Source: a virus | Virus record (IMG/VR): IMGVR_UViG_3300024346_000568 | Coordinates: 1-22,232 of that record | DNA: 22,232 nucleotides | Direction: 5' to 3' (one strand) | Shown: positions 1 to 6,068 of the stretch, in pieces | Layout: the number at the start of each line of letters is the position of its first letter | Position numbering within the stretch: the first letter of the stretch is position 1 | The notes under the pieces: generated by a model | The model's database searches: none | What the model saw: the letters and a program-made list of their open reading frames with translations, nothing else | Told to the model about the DNA's origin: nothing | Position numbers and translations under genes: made by a program

Positions 1-216
1 AACACGAAGTATCTTGAGCAACAGCACGAACTTCAGAACATCGCTTTGACGGCTAGGCAAATCCTCGATGAGAAGATAGACCTCAAGGAACAGGTCGAGC
101 GGCTGACCAAGGCCGGGGATGCGATGGTTGACATGGTTGACTGGGAGGTGCCTTACGAACGCCGCAAGAAGCTAGAGGCAGATTGGAACGCCGCCAAGGA
201 GGGCAAGCAGCCGTGA
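1..216 (+). CDS. Small coiled-coil-like protein, 5' end cut by window edge
   Basis: The frame is open from base 1 to a TGA at 214-216, giving 71 residues without a start codon, so the gene begins outside the window. The visible part is charged and probably helical: Leu/Ile/Val alternate with Glu, Lys and Arg (LEQQHELQNIAL, DLKEQVERLTKAGDAM), as in a short coiled coil. The C-terminus reads WNAAKEGKQP, and its last seven residues (AKEGKQP) are identical to those of the next gene because both are encoded by the same 26-bp direct repeat. The stop overlaps the next gene's GTG start (GTGA), so the two are probably translationally coupled. I do not recognise a family. Similar small early proteins of unknown role are common in siphophages. 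Confidence 0.6.
   Translation, partial: NTKYLEQQHELQNIALTARQILDEKIDLKEQVERLTKAGDAMVDMVDWEVPYERRKKLEADWNAAKEGKQP
191..216 (+). repeat. 26-bp direct repeat, copy 1 (Shine-Dalgarno/stop/GTG-start junction)
   Basis: This copy is identical over 26 bases to 385-410. It holds AAGGAGG (196-202), the last codons and TGA of the upstream gene, and a GTG start at 213-215, ten bases after the Shine-Dalgarno. It therefore acts as a complete gene-junction cassette. Confidence 0.9.
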
Positions 217-410
217 GCGCCGAATGGTTCATCATCGGTGCGGCTGGTGGAGCATTGCTCTATGCCGTTTGGTCTTACCTTTCCTGCTTTGAGTGGACTG
301 AACGCCGATGCCGGAAGGGTAAGCCTTGCGGATGCTACACCTTTTCCAATGTGGGAGGAAGGTATCGCATTTGCGAAGACAAACCCGCCAAGGAGGGCAA
401 GCAGCCGTGA
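213..410 (+). CDS. Small single-TM, cysteine-rich protein
   Basis: This encodes 65 residues from GTG 213, chosen because AAGGAGG lies ten bases upstream and the start forms a GTGA overlap with the preceding stop. Residues 6-25 (FIIGAAGGALLYAVWSYLSC) look like one membrane segment. The remainder is basic and cysteine-rich (Cys25, 33, 39, 41, 54) with an RCRKGKPCGC stretch that could form a small metal site or disulfides. It ends in the same AKEGKQP tail as the gene before it. I do not recognise a family. A membrane-anchored early phage peptide is a reasonable description, but the function is unknown. Its own stop overlaps the GTG start of the next gene through the second copy of the 26-bp repeat. 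Confidence 0.6.
   Translation: MSAEWFIIGAAGGALLYAVWSYLSCFEWTERRCRKGKPCGCYTFSNVGGRYRICEDKPAKEGKQP
385..410 (+). repeat. 26-bp direct repeat, copy 2
   Basis: This is the exact second copy of 191-216, 194 bp downstream. It carries AAGGAGG at 390-396, the TGA at 408-410 and a GTG start at 407-409 for the next gene. Confidence 0.9.
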
Positions 411-634
411 AGCACCCGAAGCAGGTCGGTATGTCCTGCAAGAATACGCGCTTCATAAAAGCCTCCCTCACCCCTTACGAAGCCAAGCTCGTCCAGAAGA
501 CCACCAAAGCCGACCGGGATCGCTGGAACGAACTGATGGCCAAACCTTGGAACAAATGGCAACCTCAACCTCCCGCCCCAACAACTACGGCAAAATCAAA
601 CAAGCGGTCATCGAAGCCCACGCCGCCGGCCTGA
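407..634 (+). CDS. Small basic hypothetical protein
   Basis: This encodes 75 residues from GTG 407, placed ten bases after AAGGAGG and overlapping the preceding stop as GTGA. The first 50 residues look like ordinary protein (SCKNTRFIKASLTPYEAKLV, then DRDRWNELMAKPW). The last 25 are a low-complexity Pro/Thr/Lys/Ser tail. That tail coincides with the 79-base region where the next gene is read in another frame, so its odd composition is probably a by-product of overprinting. I recognise no domain and cannot assign a role. The main doubt is whether the C-terminal tail is functional. Confidence 0.5.
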   Translation: MKHPKQVGMSCKNTRFIKASLTPYEAKLVQKTTKADRDRWNELMAKPWNKWQPQPPAPTTTAKSNKRSSKPTPPA

Positions 635-738
635 CCTACGCCGACGTCCAAGCCAAGTACGGCTACCGCCGCGCCAGCCTTTACGAAGCCGCCCGACACC
701 TTAACCTTAAACTCAAACCCTCCAAACATCGCACATGA
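556..738 (+). CDS. Small helix-turn-helix-like protein (paralogue of 980-1201)
   Basis: This encodes 60 residues from ATG 556. Residues 10-50 read NYGKIKQAVIEAHAAGLTYA and then DVQAKYGYRRASLYEAARHL, with the spacing of a compact helix-turn-helix: a helix, 'GLT', a second helix, 'YGY', then a probable recognition helix. The gene at 980-1201 has the same layout (NKYG, GLTTKETAYEYGY, IQEAANRMKM). That similarity supports both the reading frame and the start, even though the 5' third overlaps the preceding gene by 79 bases. The stop overlaps the next ATG as ATGA. It is probably DNA-binding, for example a small early regulator or terminase-like HTH. The target is unknown. Confidence 0.6.
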   Translation: MATSTSRPNNYGKIKQAVIEAHAAGLTYADVQAKYGYRRASLYEAARHLNLKLKPSKHRT

Positions 739-983
739 GAAAGCCCCCAATCAACCTGACCGAGTACACCCATAAGATGCCCCGCCGTTGCCATGCCCTG
801 CTGGTAATCCTAGACGGCGGCAAGGTCGAGCATCCCGAGTTCGTGGCCTACAGCCGGGACGAGTTCGCCGACGCCATGGCCAAGTGGAAGCGCACGGTGC
901 TGCCGACGCTCCGCCGGTCGAACGTCGAGTTCTGGGAGCTGCACAACGGCCAGCACTCCTGCGTCAACCTGCTGAACCGATGA
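735..983 (+). CDS. Hypothetical protein, 82 aa
   Basis: This encodes 82 residues from an ATG that overlaps the preceding TGA (ATGA at 735-738). It ends in another ATGA overlap with the next gene, so it is firmly embedded in the operon. The sequence has alternating strands and helices (CHALLVILDGGKVEHPEFVA, then YSRDEFADAMAKWKRTVLPT) and ends FWELHNGQHSCVNLLNR. There is no membrane segment or signal peptide. I do not recognise the family. Its position between two HTH-like paralogues suggests an early accessory role, but nothing in the sequence shows a catalytic motif. Confidence 0.6.
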   Translation: MRKPPINLTEYTHKMPRRCHALLVILDGGKVEHPEFVAYSRDEFADAMAKWKRTVLPTLRRSNVEFWELHNGQHSCVNLLNR

Positions 984-1201
984 ACAACTTGAAACGGGTC
1001 AACAAGTACGGCAAGCCGCCGGCACGGACGATCATCCCCCAGGCCATAGGGCGGGGGCTTACGACTAAGGAAACGGCCTACGAATACGGCTATTCCCTTC
1101 GCGCTATCCAAGAAGCCGCCAACCGCATGAAGATGTCCTTCGTCTACGCCGGCACGGGGAGACCCCCTAAACACCTGCCTAACAGTAATGAACATCAATA
1201 A
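980..1201 (+). CDS. Small helix-turn-helix-like protein (paralogue of 556-738)
   Basis: This encodes 73 residues from ATG 980, which overlaps the previous stop as ATGA. Residues 9-52 match the paralogue at 556-738 in layout: NKYG, an Ile/Pro-containing helix, RGLTTKETAYEYGYSLRAIQ, then EAANRMKM. The GLT-x(8)-YGY-x(6/7)-EAA spacing is shared. After the HTH it has a short basic tail with TGRPPK. It is probably a DNA-binding protein. The pair may have arisen by tandem duplication followed by divergence, with the unknown gene 735-983 between them. Its last 14 bases overlap the start of the metallophosphoesterase gene. Confidence 0.62.
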   Translation: MNNLKRVNKYGKPPARTIIPQAIGRGLTTKETAYEYGYSLRAIQEAANRMKMSFVYAGTGRPPKHLPNSNEHQ

Positions 1202-1910
1202 GGGCTGGAAAAGGTTCATGGCGGTCGGCTGCTCCCACGGGATGTATGCCGACCCGAAGGCCATCGCTGGCGTCCTCAAGTTCAAGGATCGCTTCAAGCC
1301 CCACATGACGGTCCACCTAGGCGACTTCGTGGACATGACCCCCTTCATGTCGTCGGCGCGGGGCAAGGGCGACGCCGTGGAGCCGGACATCGGCGGGGGG
1401 CTGAAGTTCCTAGACCAGCTCCGCCCGAACGTCGTGCTGGCCGGCAACCATGAGGTTAGGCTCTGGCGCGAAGCCGCCTCGGACGACGAAGTCTATTCTG
1501 GCTACGCCCTCCGCCTGATCAACGATATCACCGAGCATTGTCGGAAGCGAAAAGCCCTCTTCGTTGAGTACACGGGCATCTGGCAGGCGTTCCAGTTGGC
1601 CAACTACAAGTTCACCCATGGCACCGTTTACGGGGAGAACGCACCCCGGGACATGGCCGAGATGTACGGCAACGTGATCTTCGCCCATACCCATAAGGTC
1701 GGCCGCATGACGGGTCGACGGGACGATACTCCGACGGGCATCAGCGTCGGCACCCTGACCCGCCGGGGGGCTATGGATTATGCCAATACGCGCAGGGCCA
1801 CGTTCGCCTGGTCGCAAGGCATGGTCTTTGGCTACTATAACGACGAGAAACTCATACCGTGGGTGCATGAGCAGCCCCACGATCAGGACGAGTGGATTCT
1901 GCCCATCTGA
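1188..1910 (+). CDS. Calcineurin-like metallophosphoesterase
   Basis: This encodes 240 residues with the metallophosphoesterase motifs in order: VGCSHGMYAD (residues 13-22), HLGDFVDM (43-50), AGNHEVRL (85-92, the GNHE metal/phosphate motif), FTHG (His144) and IFAHTHKVGR (164-173, the G/AHTH motif). Enzymes of this family hydrolyse phosphodiesters or phosphomonoesters using two metal ions. Phage members are often linked to nucleic-acid repair or nucleotide turnover. Motif I normally reads D-x-H-G; here the Asp is replaced by Cys15, which is unusual. The start is uncertain: ATG 1188 overlaps the previous gene by 14 bases, and an in-frame ATG at 1218 lies just before motif I. Cytoplasmic; no signal peptide. 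The substrate cannot be told from sequence. Confidence 0.85.
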   Translation: MNINKGWKRFMAVGCSHGMYADPKAIAGVLKFKDRFKPHMTVHLGDFVDMTPFMSSARGKGDAVEPDIGGGLKFLDQLRPNVVLAGNHEVRLWREAASDDEVYSGYALRLINDITEHCRKRKALFVEYTGIWQAFQLANYKFTHGTVYGENAPRDMAEMYGNVIFAHTHKVGRMTGRRDDTPTGISVGTLTRRGAMDYANTRRATFAWSQGMVFGYYNDEKLIPWVHEQPHDQDEWILPI

Positions 1911-1911
1911 C

Positions 1912-2139
1912 ATGAAGGCCAACGACGTCCTGAAGAAACTCTGGGCCATCAAGGCCGGACACGCCGACCCCGTGCCGAAGGGGTTCAAGGACATGGAGCA
2001 ATGGTCGAAGGAATGGGGCGTACATCTTTCGACAGGTCGGGTCTGGTTGATTGAGATGGAGAAGGCCGGCAAGATGAAGAAACTGCGTCTGCGGTTCTTC
2101 GACGGTAAGCGGTGTCAGATGAAATACTTTTACGGTTGA
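1912..2139 (+). CDS. Small winged-helix-like protein
   Basis: This encodes 75 residues from the ATG two bases after the metallophosphoesterase stop. The central part (MEQWSKEWGVHLSTGRVWLI, then EMEKAGKMKKLRLRF) has the cadence of a winged HTH: a Trp-rich helix, WGV, a turn with S/T, a recognition helix with R-x-W-L, then a hydrophobic wing LRLRFFDGKRCQMKYF. Similar small proteins occur in phage early operons and are usually taken as DNA-binding. I am confident of the gene because of its spacing and composition, and less so of the function. No other motif is visible. Confidence 0.55.
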   Translation: MKANDVLKKLWAIKAGHADPVPKGFKDMEQWSKEWGVHLSTGRVWLIEMEKAGKMKKLRLRFFDGKRCQMKYFYG

Positions 2140-2177
2140 CGCATAGGGGGTACGGGGGGATAACGAATCCGCCACCT

Positions 2178-2789
2178 ATGAAAATCCTAATTGCCTGTGA
2201 ATATTCCGGCACGGTGCGTGATGCCTTTATCAAGGCCGGTCACGACGCCATGTCATGCGATCTGCTCCCGACCGACGTTTCCGGTCCGCATTATCAGGGA
2301 AGCGTTTTTGATGTCATCGACAAGGGCTGGGACATGATGATTGGCCATCCTCCTTGCACATACCTGACCGTGACCGGGAACAAGTGGTTCAAGCCTGAAT
2401 TCAAGGACAGGTTCCCTGACCGTCATCAGCAGCGCGAAGACGCCATCGCTTTTTTCAAGGCGATGTTTGAATGCAACATTCCGCGCATCTGCTTGGAAAA
2501 CCCCGTCGGCATTCTTTCCAGCGTATACCGAAAGCCGACCCAGTACGTCCAGCCTTGGCAATTCGGAGACCCTCACTCCAAGAGGACCGGCCTTTGGTTA
2601 AAAGACCTGCCCGAGCTTGTTCCTACAAAGATTGTCGAGCCGCAGTTCTATACCTATAAGGACGGCCGCAAAGACCCCATCTGGCACGTTGAGTCCATGA
2701 GGATGAAGCCGCTTGAACGTATGAAGTACAGGTCGAAGACATTCCAAGGCATCGCCGACGCAATGGCCGCTCAATGGGGAACGCTCTGA
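2178..2789 (+). CDS. Phage cytosine-methyltransferase-like protein
   Basis: This encodes 203 residues from ATG 2178 (MKILIACEYSGTVRDAF), the usual N-terminus of this phage family. An ATG at 2112 would overlap the previous gene and add a poor leader. Visible motifs are the SAM-loop-like CEYSG (motif I), GHPPCTYL (the PC motif IV with the likely catalytic Cys) and CLENPVG (motif VI-like, ENP in place of ENV). A conserved tail follows: FGDPHSKRTGLWLKDLPELV and then KTFQGIADAMAAQWG. It is shorter than ordinary C5-methyltransferases and shows no clear target-recognition domain. Likely roles are cytosine methylation of phage DNA to avoid restriction, or a related base modification. It ends in a TGATG overlap with the primase-helicase gene. 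Confidence 0.75.
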   Translation: MKILIACEYSGTVRDAFIKAGHDAMSCDLLPTDVSGPHYQGSVFDVIDKGWDMMIGHPPCTYLTVTGNKWFKPEFKDRFPDRHQQREDAIAFFKAMFECNIPRICLENPVGILSSVYRKPTQYVQPWQFGDPHSKRTGLWLKDLPELVPTKIVEPQFYTYKDGRKDPIWHVESMRMKPLERMKYRSKTFQGIADAMAAQWGTL

Positions 2790-4777
2790 TGACCACCGAA
2801 GATCGTATTTCCGGGGCGAGAGCCTATCTCGCCAAATTGCCCCCCGCCGTCGCCGGCCAAGGCGGACACCCCGCCACCTACCGTGCAGCCAGCATCCTCG
2901 CCAACGGGTTCGACCTTCCGTGGTCGGACGCCTGGGCTTTGTTGCAGGAGTTCAACGTCCGTTGCTCGCCCCCGTGGAGCGAGAAAGACCTGCGTCACAA
3001 ATTGAACGATGCCTACGTCAAGCCGCACGAACGCCAGAAGGGCTGGCTTGTCGCCGGCAGGGAGCGTAGGGTCGGCGCGAACGGTCGCTTCGTCTTCGAT
3101 CCCACCCGGGTCGCCGAGCTGGCCGACGCCCAGACGCCGTTCACGACGGCCGACGTGCTGCTGAACTGCTTCACGAACGAGGACGTCATCTGCATCACGA
3201 ACGAGGCCGGCCAGACCGAAGACGGCAAGTGGTTCCCGGCGTCCAAGGGTCTGTTCCTGACCCGCGCCGAATGGATCACCAAGTTCTTCGGCCCCGGTGC
3301 CGTAGGTGCCGGCAAGTTCGCCGCCTCGGAGTCCGGGGCTTGGATTCGGATTAACCCCTTCACCCCTGACGACTTCACGGGTACGGACGGTGCGGTGTCC
3401 GCCTACCGCCATGTGCTGGTCGAGTTCGACAAGAAGCCGAAGGACGAACAGGTGGCCATCTTCCAGCAGTCGAACCTGCCCATCAGCCTGCTCGTCGACT
3501 CGGGCGGCAAGTCTGTCCACGCCTGGGTGCGGGTCGACGCCGAGACCAAGGAGCAATGGGAGGAACGACGTAATACGGTGTATGACTATCTGGCCGACCA
3601 TGAGCCTGACCCGCAGAACAAGAACCCTTCCCGCTGGAGCCGGCTGGGGGGAGTCCTGCGCGGCGAGAACGAACAGAAGATCGTGGCGTTCAAGGTCGGG
3701 GCTTCCGACTGGGACGAGTTCATGGTCTGGCGGGAAGGTCAGGACTTCCCCGAGGAGGTCACGACCGACGTCCTTGAGAACTACGACGTCCTGAACGACC
3801 CGAACACGGTGATCGGTCATGGACGCTGGTTGCAGAAGGGCGGCTCCCTGCTCATCACCGCGCAGTCCGGCATCGGAAAGTCTTCCTTCGCCATGCAGAT
3901 GGCCATGTCATGGGCTTGCGGACGGGAACTCTTCGGCATCCCAGCGAAGCATCCGCTGAAGATGGGCGTCCTCCAGGCGGAGGGCGACGTCGGCGACATG
4001 GCCCAGTCCTTTCAAGGCGTCATGTCGGGCATGAGGCTGAACAACGACGAGAAGGCCATGGTCAGGCAGAACCTGCACTTCTTCAACGAATCGTCCAAGC
4101 GCGGAAACGATATTATCCAGCTCGCCCGTAAGATTATCGTCCGGCACAAACTCGACGTAATCGTGCTGGACCCGTTGATGGCTTACATCGGCGGCAACAT
4201 CAACGACAACGTCGACGTCACGAACTTCTGCCGTGGGCTGCTGGAGCCGATGCTCAAGGAGACGGGGTGCATCGCCATCCTGATCCACCACGAAGGCAAG
4301 CCCAAGGCCAAGGAGGTCACAGACGGCCAGACCTTCTCAGATATTATGTATAGCGGTACGGGGGGAGCGGAACTTGTGAACTATGTCCGTGCCGTGCTGA
4401 ACATCCGCCGGGAGTCCAAGGACCAGCCGGTGTTCTCCTTCATGCTGTCGAAGCGTGGCAAGGAGGCCGGGATGCGTACCCCGGACGGCAAGCCGACGCT
4501 GACCCTGAAACTGAAACACGCCGACGATCGGGTCTTCTGGGAGGTCGCCCCCTTGGCCGGCGGTTTCGAGTTGCTCAAGGTCGGCCAGCAGTTCCGGCAC
4601 TTTGAGTCTAAGCCCAAGGTCAGCCGGGGGGCTTTGATTGAGGAACTGATCTCCGACCACAAGTTGAACCGAGACCAGGCGGAGTCGCTTATCAAGGCCA
4701 TGGTGACCAACGGCATCATGGAGCCTCGGAAGGTCGGCGCGGCCCTGTACTATCAAGGAACCAAATACGAAGCATAA
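2789..4777 (+). CDS. Primase-helicase: PriCT-like, AEP-like primase and RecA-like ATPase
   Basis: This encodes 662 residues from ATG 2789, which overlaps the methyltransferase stop (TGATG) and has GGGGA upstream; an ATG at 2774 would add five residues. Residues about 8-80 (VAGQGGHPATYRAASILANG to NVRCSPPWSEKDLRHKL) match the PriCT-type domain of phage/plasmid primases. Residues about 205-300 look like an archaeo-eukaryotic primase core: HVLVEFDK, then DSGGKSVHAWV (S-x-H), then PSRWSRLGGVLR. A hexameric RecA-fold helicase follows, with Walker A AQSGIGKSS (358-366), Walker B DVIVLD (456-461) and a sensor-like stretch around SGTGGAELVNYVRAVL. The C-terminal 70 residues look like a winged helix. 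It probably unwinds DNA and primes phage replication. The order, with PriCT first, is notable. Confidence 0.85.
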   Translation: MTTEDRISGARAYLAKLPPAVAGQGGHPATYRAASILANGFDLPWSDAWALLQEFNVRCSPPWSEKDLRHKLNDAYVKPHERQKGWLVAGRERRVGANGRFVFDPTRVAELADAQTPFTTADVLLNCFTNEDVICITNEAGQTEDGKWFPASKGLFLTRAEWITKFFGPGAVGAGKFAASESGAWIRINPFTPDDFTGTDGAVSAYRHVLVEFDKKPKDEQVAIFQQSNLPISLLVDSGGKSVHAWVRVDAETKEQWEERRNTVYDYLADHEPDPQNKNPSRWSRLGGVLRGENEQKIVAFKVGASDWDEFMVWREGQDFPEEVTTDVLENYDVLNDPNTVIGHGRWLQKGGSLLITAQSGIGKSSFAMQMAMSWACGRELFGIPAKHPLKMGVLQAEGDVGDMAQSFQGVMSGMRLNNDEKAMVRQNLHFFNESSKRGNDIIQLARKIIVRHKLDVIVLDPLMAYIGGNINDNVDVTNFCRGLLEPMLKETGCIAILIHHEGKPKAKEVTDGQTFSDIMYSGTGGAELVNYVRAVLNIRRESKDQPVFSFMLSKRGKEAGMRTPDGKPTLTLKLKHADDRVFWEVAPLAGGFELLKVGQQFRHFESKPKVSRGALIEELISDHKLNRDQAESLIKAMVTNGIMEPRKVGAALYYQGTKYEA

Positions 4778-5619
4778 TGGAACAGCAAATTATGGACTTC
4801 ACGAAGGCGGAGCCATACTCCTGTCCTTTGTTTGAAATCGACCCAGCCAAGATTTGGGTCGAGCAGGTCGACTCCGCAAAGTTGGCCTTCTATCAAAAGC
4901 AGATGAGCAAGGCAGTCTGGCGTCCGGCCCCAGGCCGTAAGTTGGGCTTCTTGGTCAAGCACGACGAGACGCTGATTGGTCTAATCTTTCTTGCCTCTCC
5001 AGTCATCAATCTGACCGAGCGGGACAAGCGTCTCAATATGCCTAAAGACCCGAAGGAGAAGGGTAAGGCTTTGCGATCCGTCATGGACATCAGCGTCTGC
5101 GTTTCAGCCCAGCCGCTTGGGTGGCATTATAACCTTGGTAAACTCTGTGCGATGCTGGCTCCGACACTTGGGGACTTTTTCGAGCAACGCTACCATGAGA
5201 AACTGGAACACCTTGTGACCACATCTCTCTGGGGTAGGGGTACGCAGTACAATCGAGTTTTCGAGTTTCTTGGCTATACCAAGGGTCACGGTCACGAACA
5301 CATCTCGGACGAGAAGTACCACGCCATGATGCAATGGCTTCGGGACAATGGGCATGAGGTTCCGTCCTGCAAGTTCGGTGCCGGCAGCAATCCGCGCATG
5401 AGACGCATCTCGGCTTATCGAAAGGCAAGCGGGGATAAGACGGTGACGCTGGTACACGGCAATAAGCGTGGCATCTATTATCACCCGGCTACCCCCCCCC
5501 CTAATCGCATGGACGTAATCCTGAACTGGCACAAGCGGTGGGGGTTGCCCCGCTACCTGCGAACCAAGGATACCCCGCCGCCGTACACCAACGGCCTAGC
5601 ATCCAAGGAAGAGGCGTAA
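4777..5619 (+). CDS. DUF4338 (DruA-related) protein
   Basis: This encodes 280 residues from ATG 4777, overlapping the primase-helicase stop (TAATG). The core matches my recollection of DUF4338, the family that includes DruA of Druantia anti-phage systems: VMDISVCVSAQPLGWHYNLG, then GKLCAMLAP, LVTTSLWGRGTQYNRVFEFL, GYTKGHGHEHISDEKYHAM, NPRMRRISAYRKASG, and LVHGNKRGIYYHP near the end. The fold may be related to GNAT-like Mom proteins that modify DNA bases; that link is inference. It is the last gene of the early operon, close to a terminator. A run of ten C (5492-5501) lies in the coding sequence near the 3' end and could slip. Possible roles are superinfection exclusion, inter-phage defence or DNA modification. 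The biochemical activity is unknown. Confidence 0.72.
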   Translation: MEQQIMDFTKAEPYSCPLFEIDPAKIWVEQVDSAKLAFYQKQMSKAVWRPAPGRKLGFLVKHDETLIGLIFLASPVINLTERDKRLNMPKDPKEKGKALRSVMDISVCVSAQPLGWHYNLGKLCAMLAPTLGDFFEQRYHEKLEHLVTTSLWGRGTQYNRVFEFLGYTKGHGHEHISDEKYHAMMQWLRDNGHEVPSCKFGAGSNPRMRRISAYRKASGDKTVTLVHGNKRGIYYHPATPPPNRMDVILNWHKRWGLPRYLRTKDTPPPYTNGLASKEEA

Positions 5620-5661
5620 AAAACCCCCCGAGAGAAACCATCGTTGAGAGGGCCGGGGGGT
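5618..5661 (-). terminator. Rho-independent terminator for the minus-strand operon
   Basis: Bases 5623-5630 and 5654-5661 form a perfect 8-bp stem (ACCCCCCG/CGGGGGGT). On the minus strand it is followed directly by TTTTTT (5623-5618). It lies just after the convergent stop codons and would end transcription of the structural/lysis operon. Confidence 0.8.
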
Positions 5662-5671
5662 CAAAAGAAGA

Positions 5672-5699
5672 CTCCCCCGTGCCTTTCGGTAGAGGGGAG
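5672..5699. other. Hairpin in the convergent spacer
   Basis: CTCCCC (5672-5677) pairs with GGGGAG (5694-5699). Inside it, TGCC (5680-5683) can pair with GGTA (5688-5691) around a TTTC loop, with a symmetric two-base internal loop between the two stems. There is no T-run, so it is not a classical terminator. It may stabilise 3' ends or be a relic. Confidence 0.45.
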
Positions 5700-5724
5700 A
5701 GCCGTTATGCCTGTAGCCCTCTGT

Positions 5725-5764
5725 AAAGCCCCCTAGGAAGCCCGTGGCGGGGCTTTCTTCCTCA
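5725..5764 (+). terminator. Probable terminator for the early (plus) operon
   Basis: AAAGCCCC (5725-5732) pairs perfectly with GGGGCTTT (5749-5756) around a 16-base loop. On the plus strand the stem runs into a T-rich stretch (TTTCTTCCTC). It overlaps the last codons of the convergent gene at 5733. The T-run is interrupted, so strength is uncertain. Confidence 0.5.
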
Positions 5765-6068
5765 GTCTGACTACTACTGCCAACCCGACCCCCAAACAGC
5801 CCACAGCCAAAGCCCAGCCCAAATCTCGGCAGGTCTGCAGGGCTAGGGTGGCGGTGGACAGGTTCCGCTCCAAGTCCTTGGAGTCGGACTTGATGCCCCC
5901 GTCGGTAATAATGAGGGCCATAGCCTCGGTGGACTGCAACTGGTCTAGGACGAAGCCGGCCGTCCAAGCCGACATAAGGGCTGCGAGGGCGGAGGCGATT
6001 ACCAGCCCAGAGACCGACACCAGCAAGTTCTTCTCACTTGCGTCCTTTGGAGGGTTTCTTTTTGCCAT
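5733..6068 (-). CDS. Two-TM membrane protein of the lysis cassette
   Basis: This encodes 111 residues with two hydrophobic segments, about 16-40 (LVSVSGLVIASALAALMSAW) and 84-101 (GWALAVGCLGVGLAVVV). They are joined by a roughly 40-residue polar loop and followed by a basic C-terminus (RLRKKAPPR). It is the last gene of the minus-strand operon and starts inside the end of the holin-like gene, a 35-base overlap. Two TM segments plus position suggest a second holin, an antiholin or another lysis accessory protein, but no family is recognised. The periplasmic or cytoplasmic side of the loop cannot be fixed; the basic tail favours cytoplasmic ends. Confidence 0.6.
   Translation of the reverse strand: MAKRNPPKDASEKNLLVSVSGLVIASALAALMSAWTAGFVLDQLQSTEAMALIITDGGIKSDSKDLERNLSTATLALQTCRDLGWALAVGCLGVGLAVVVRLRKKAPPRAS

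Noticed and set aside
2771-3820. 349-codon open frame on the minus strand opposite the primase-helicase
   Set aside because: It is antisense to a gene with clear Walker and primase motifs. The Val/Leu/Gly/Arg-rich translation has no recognisable features.
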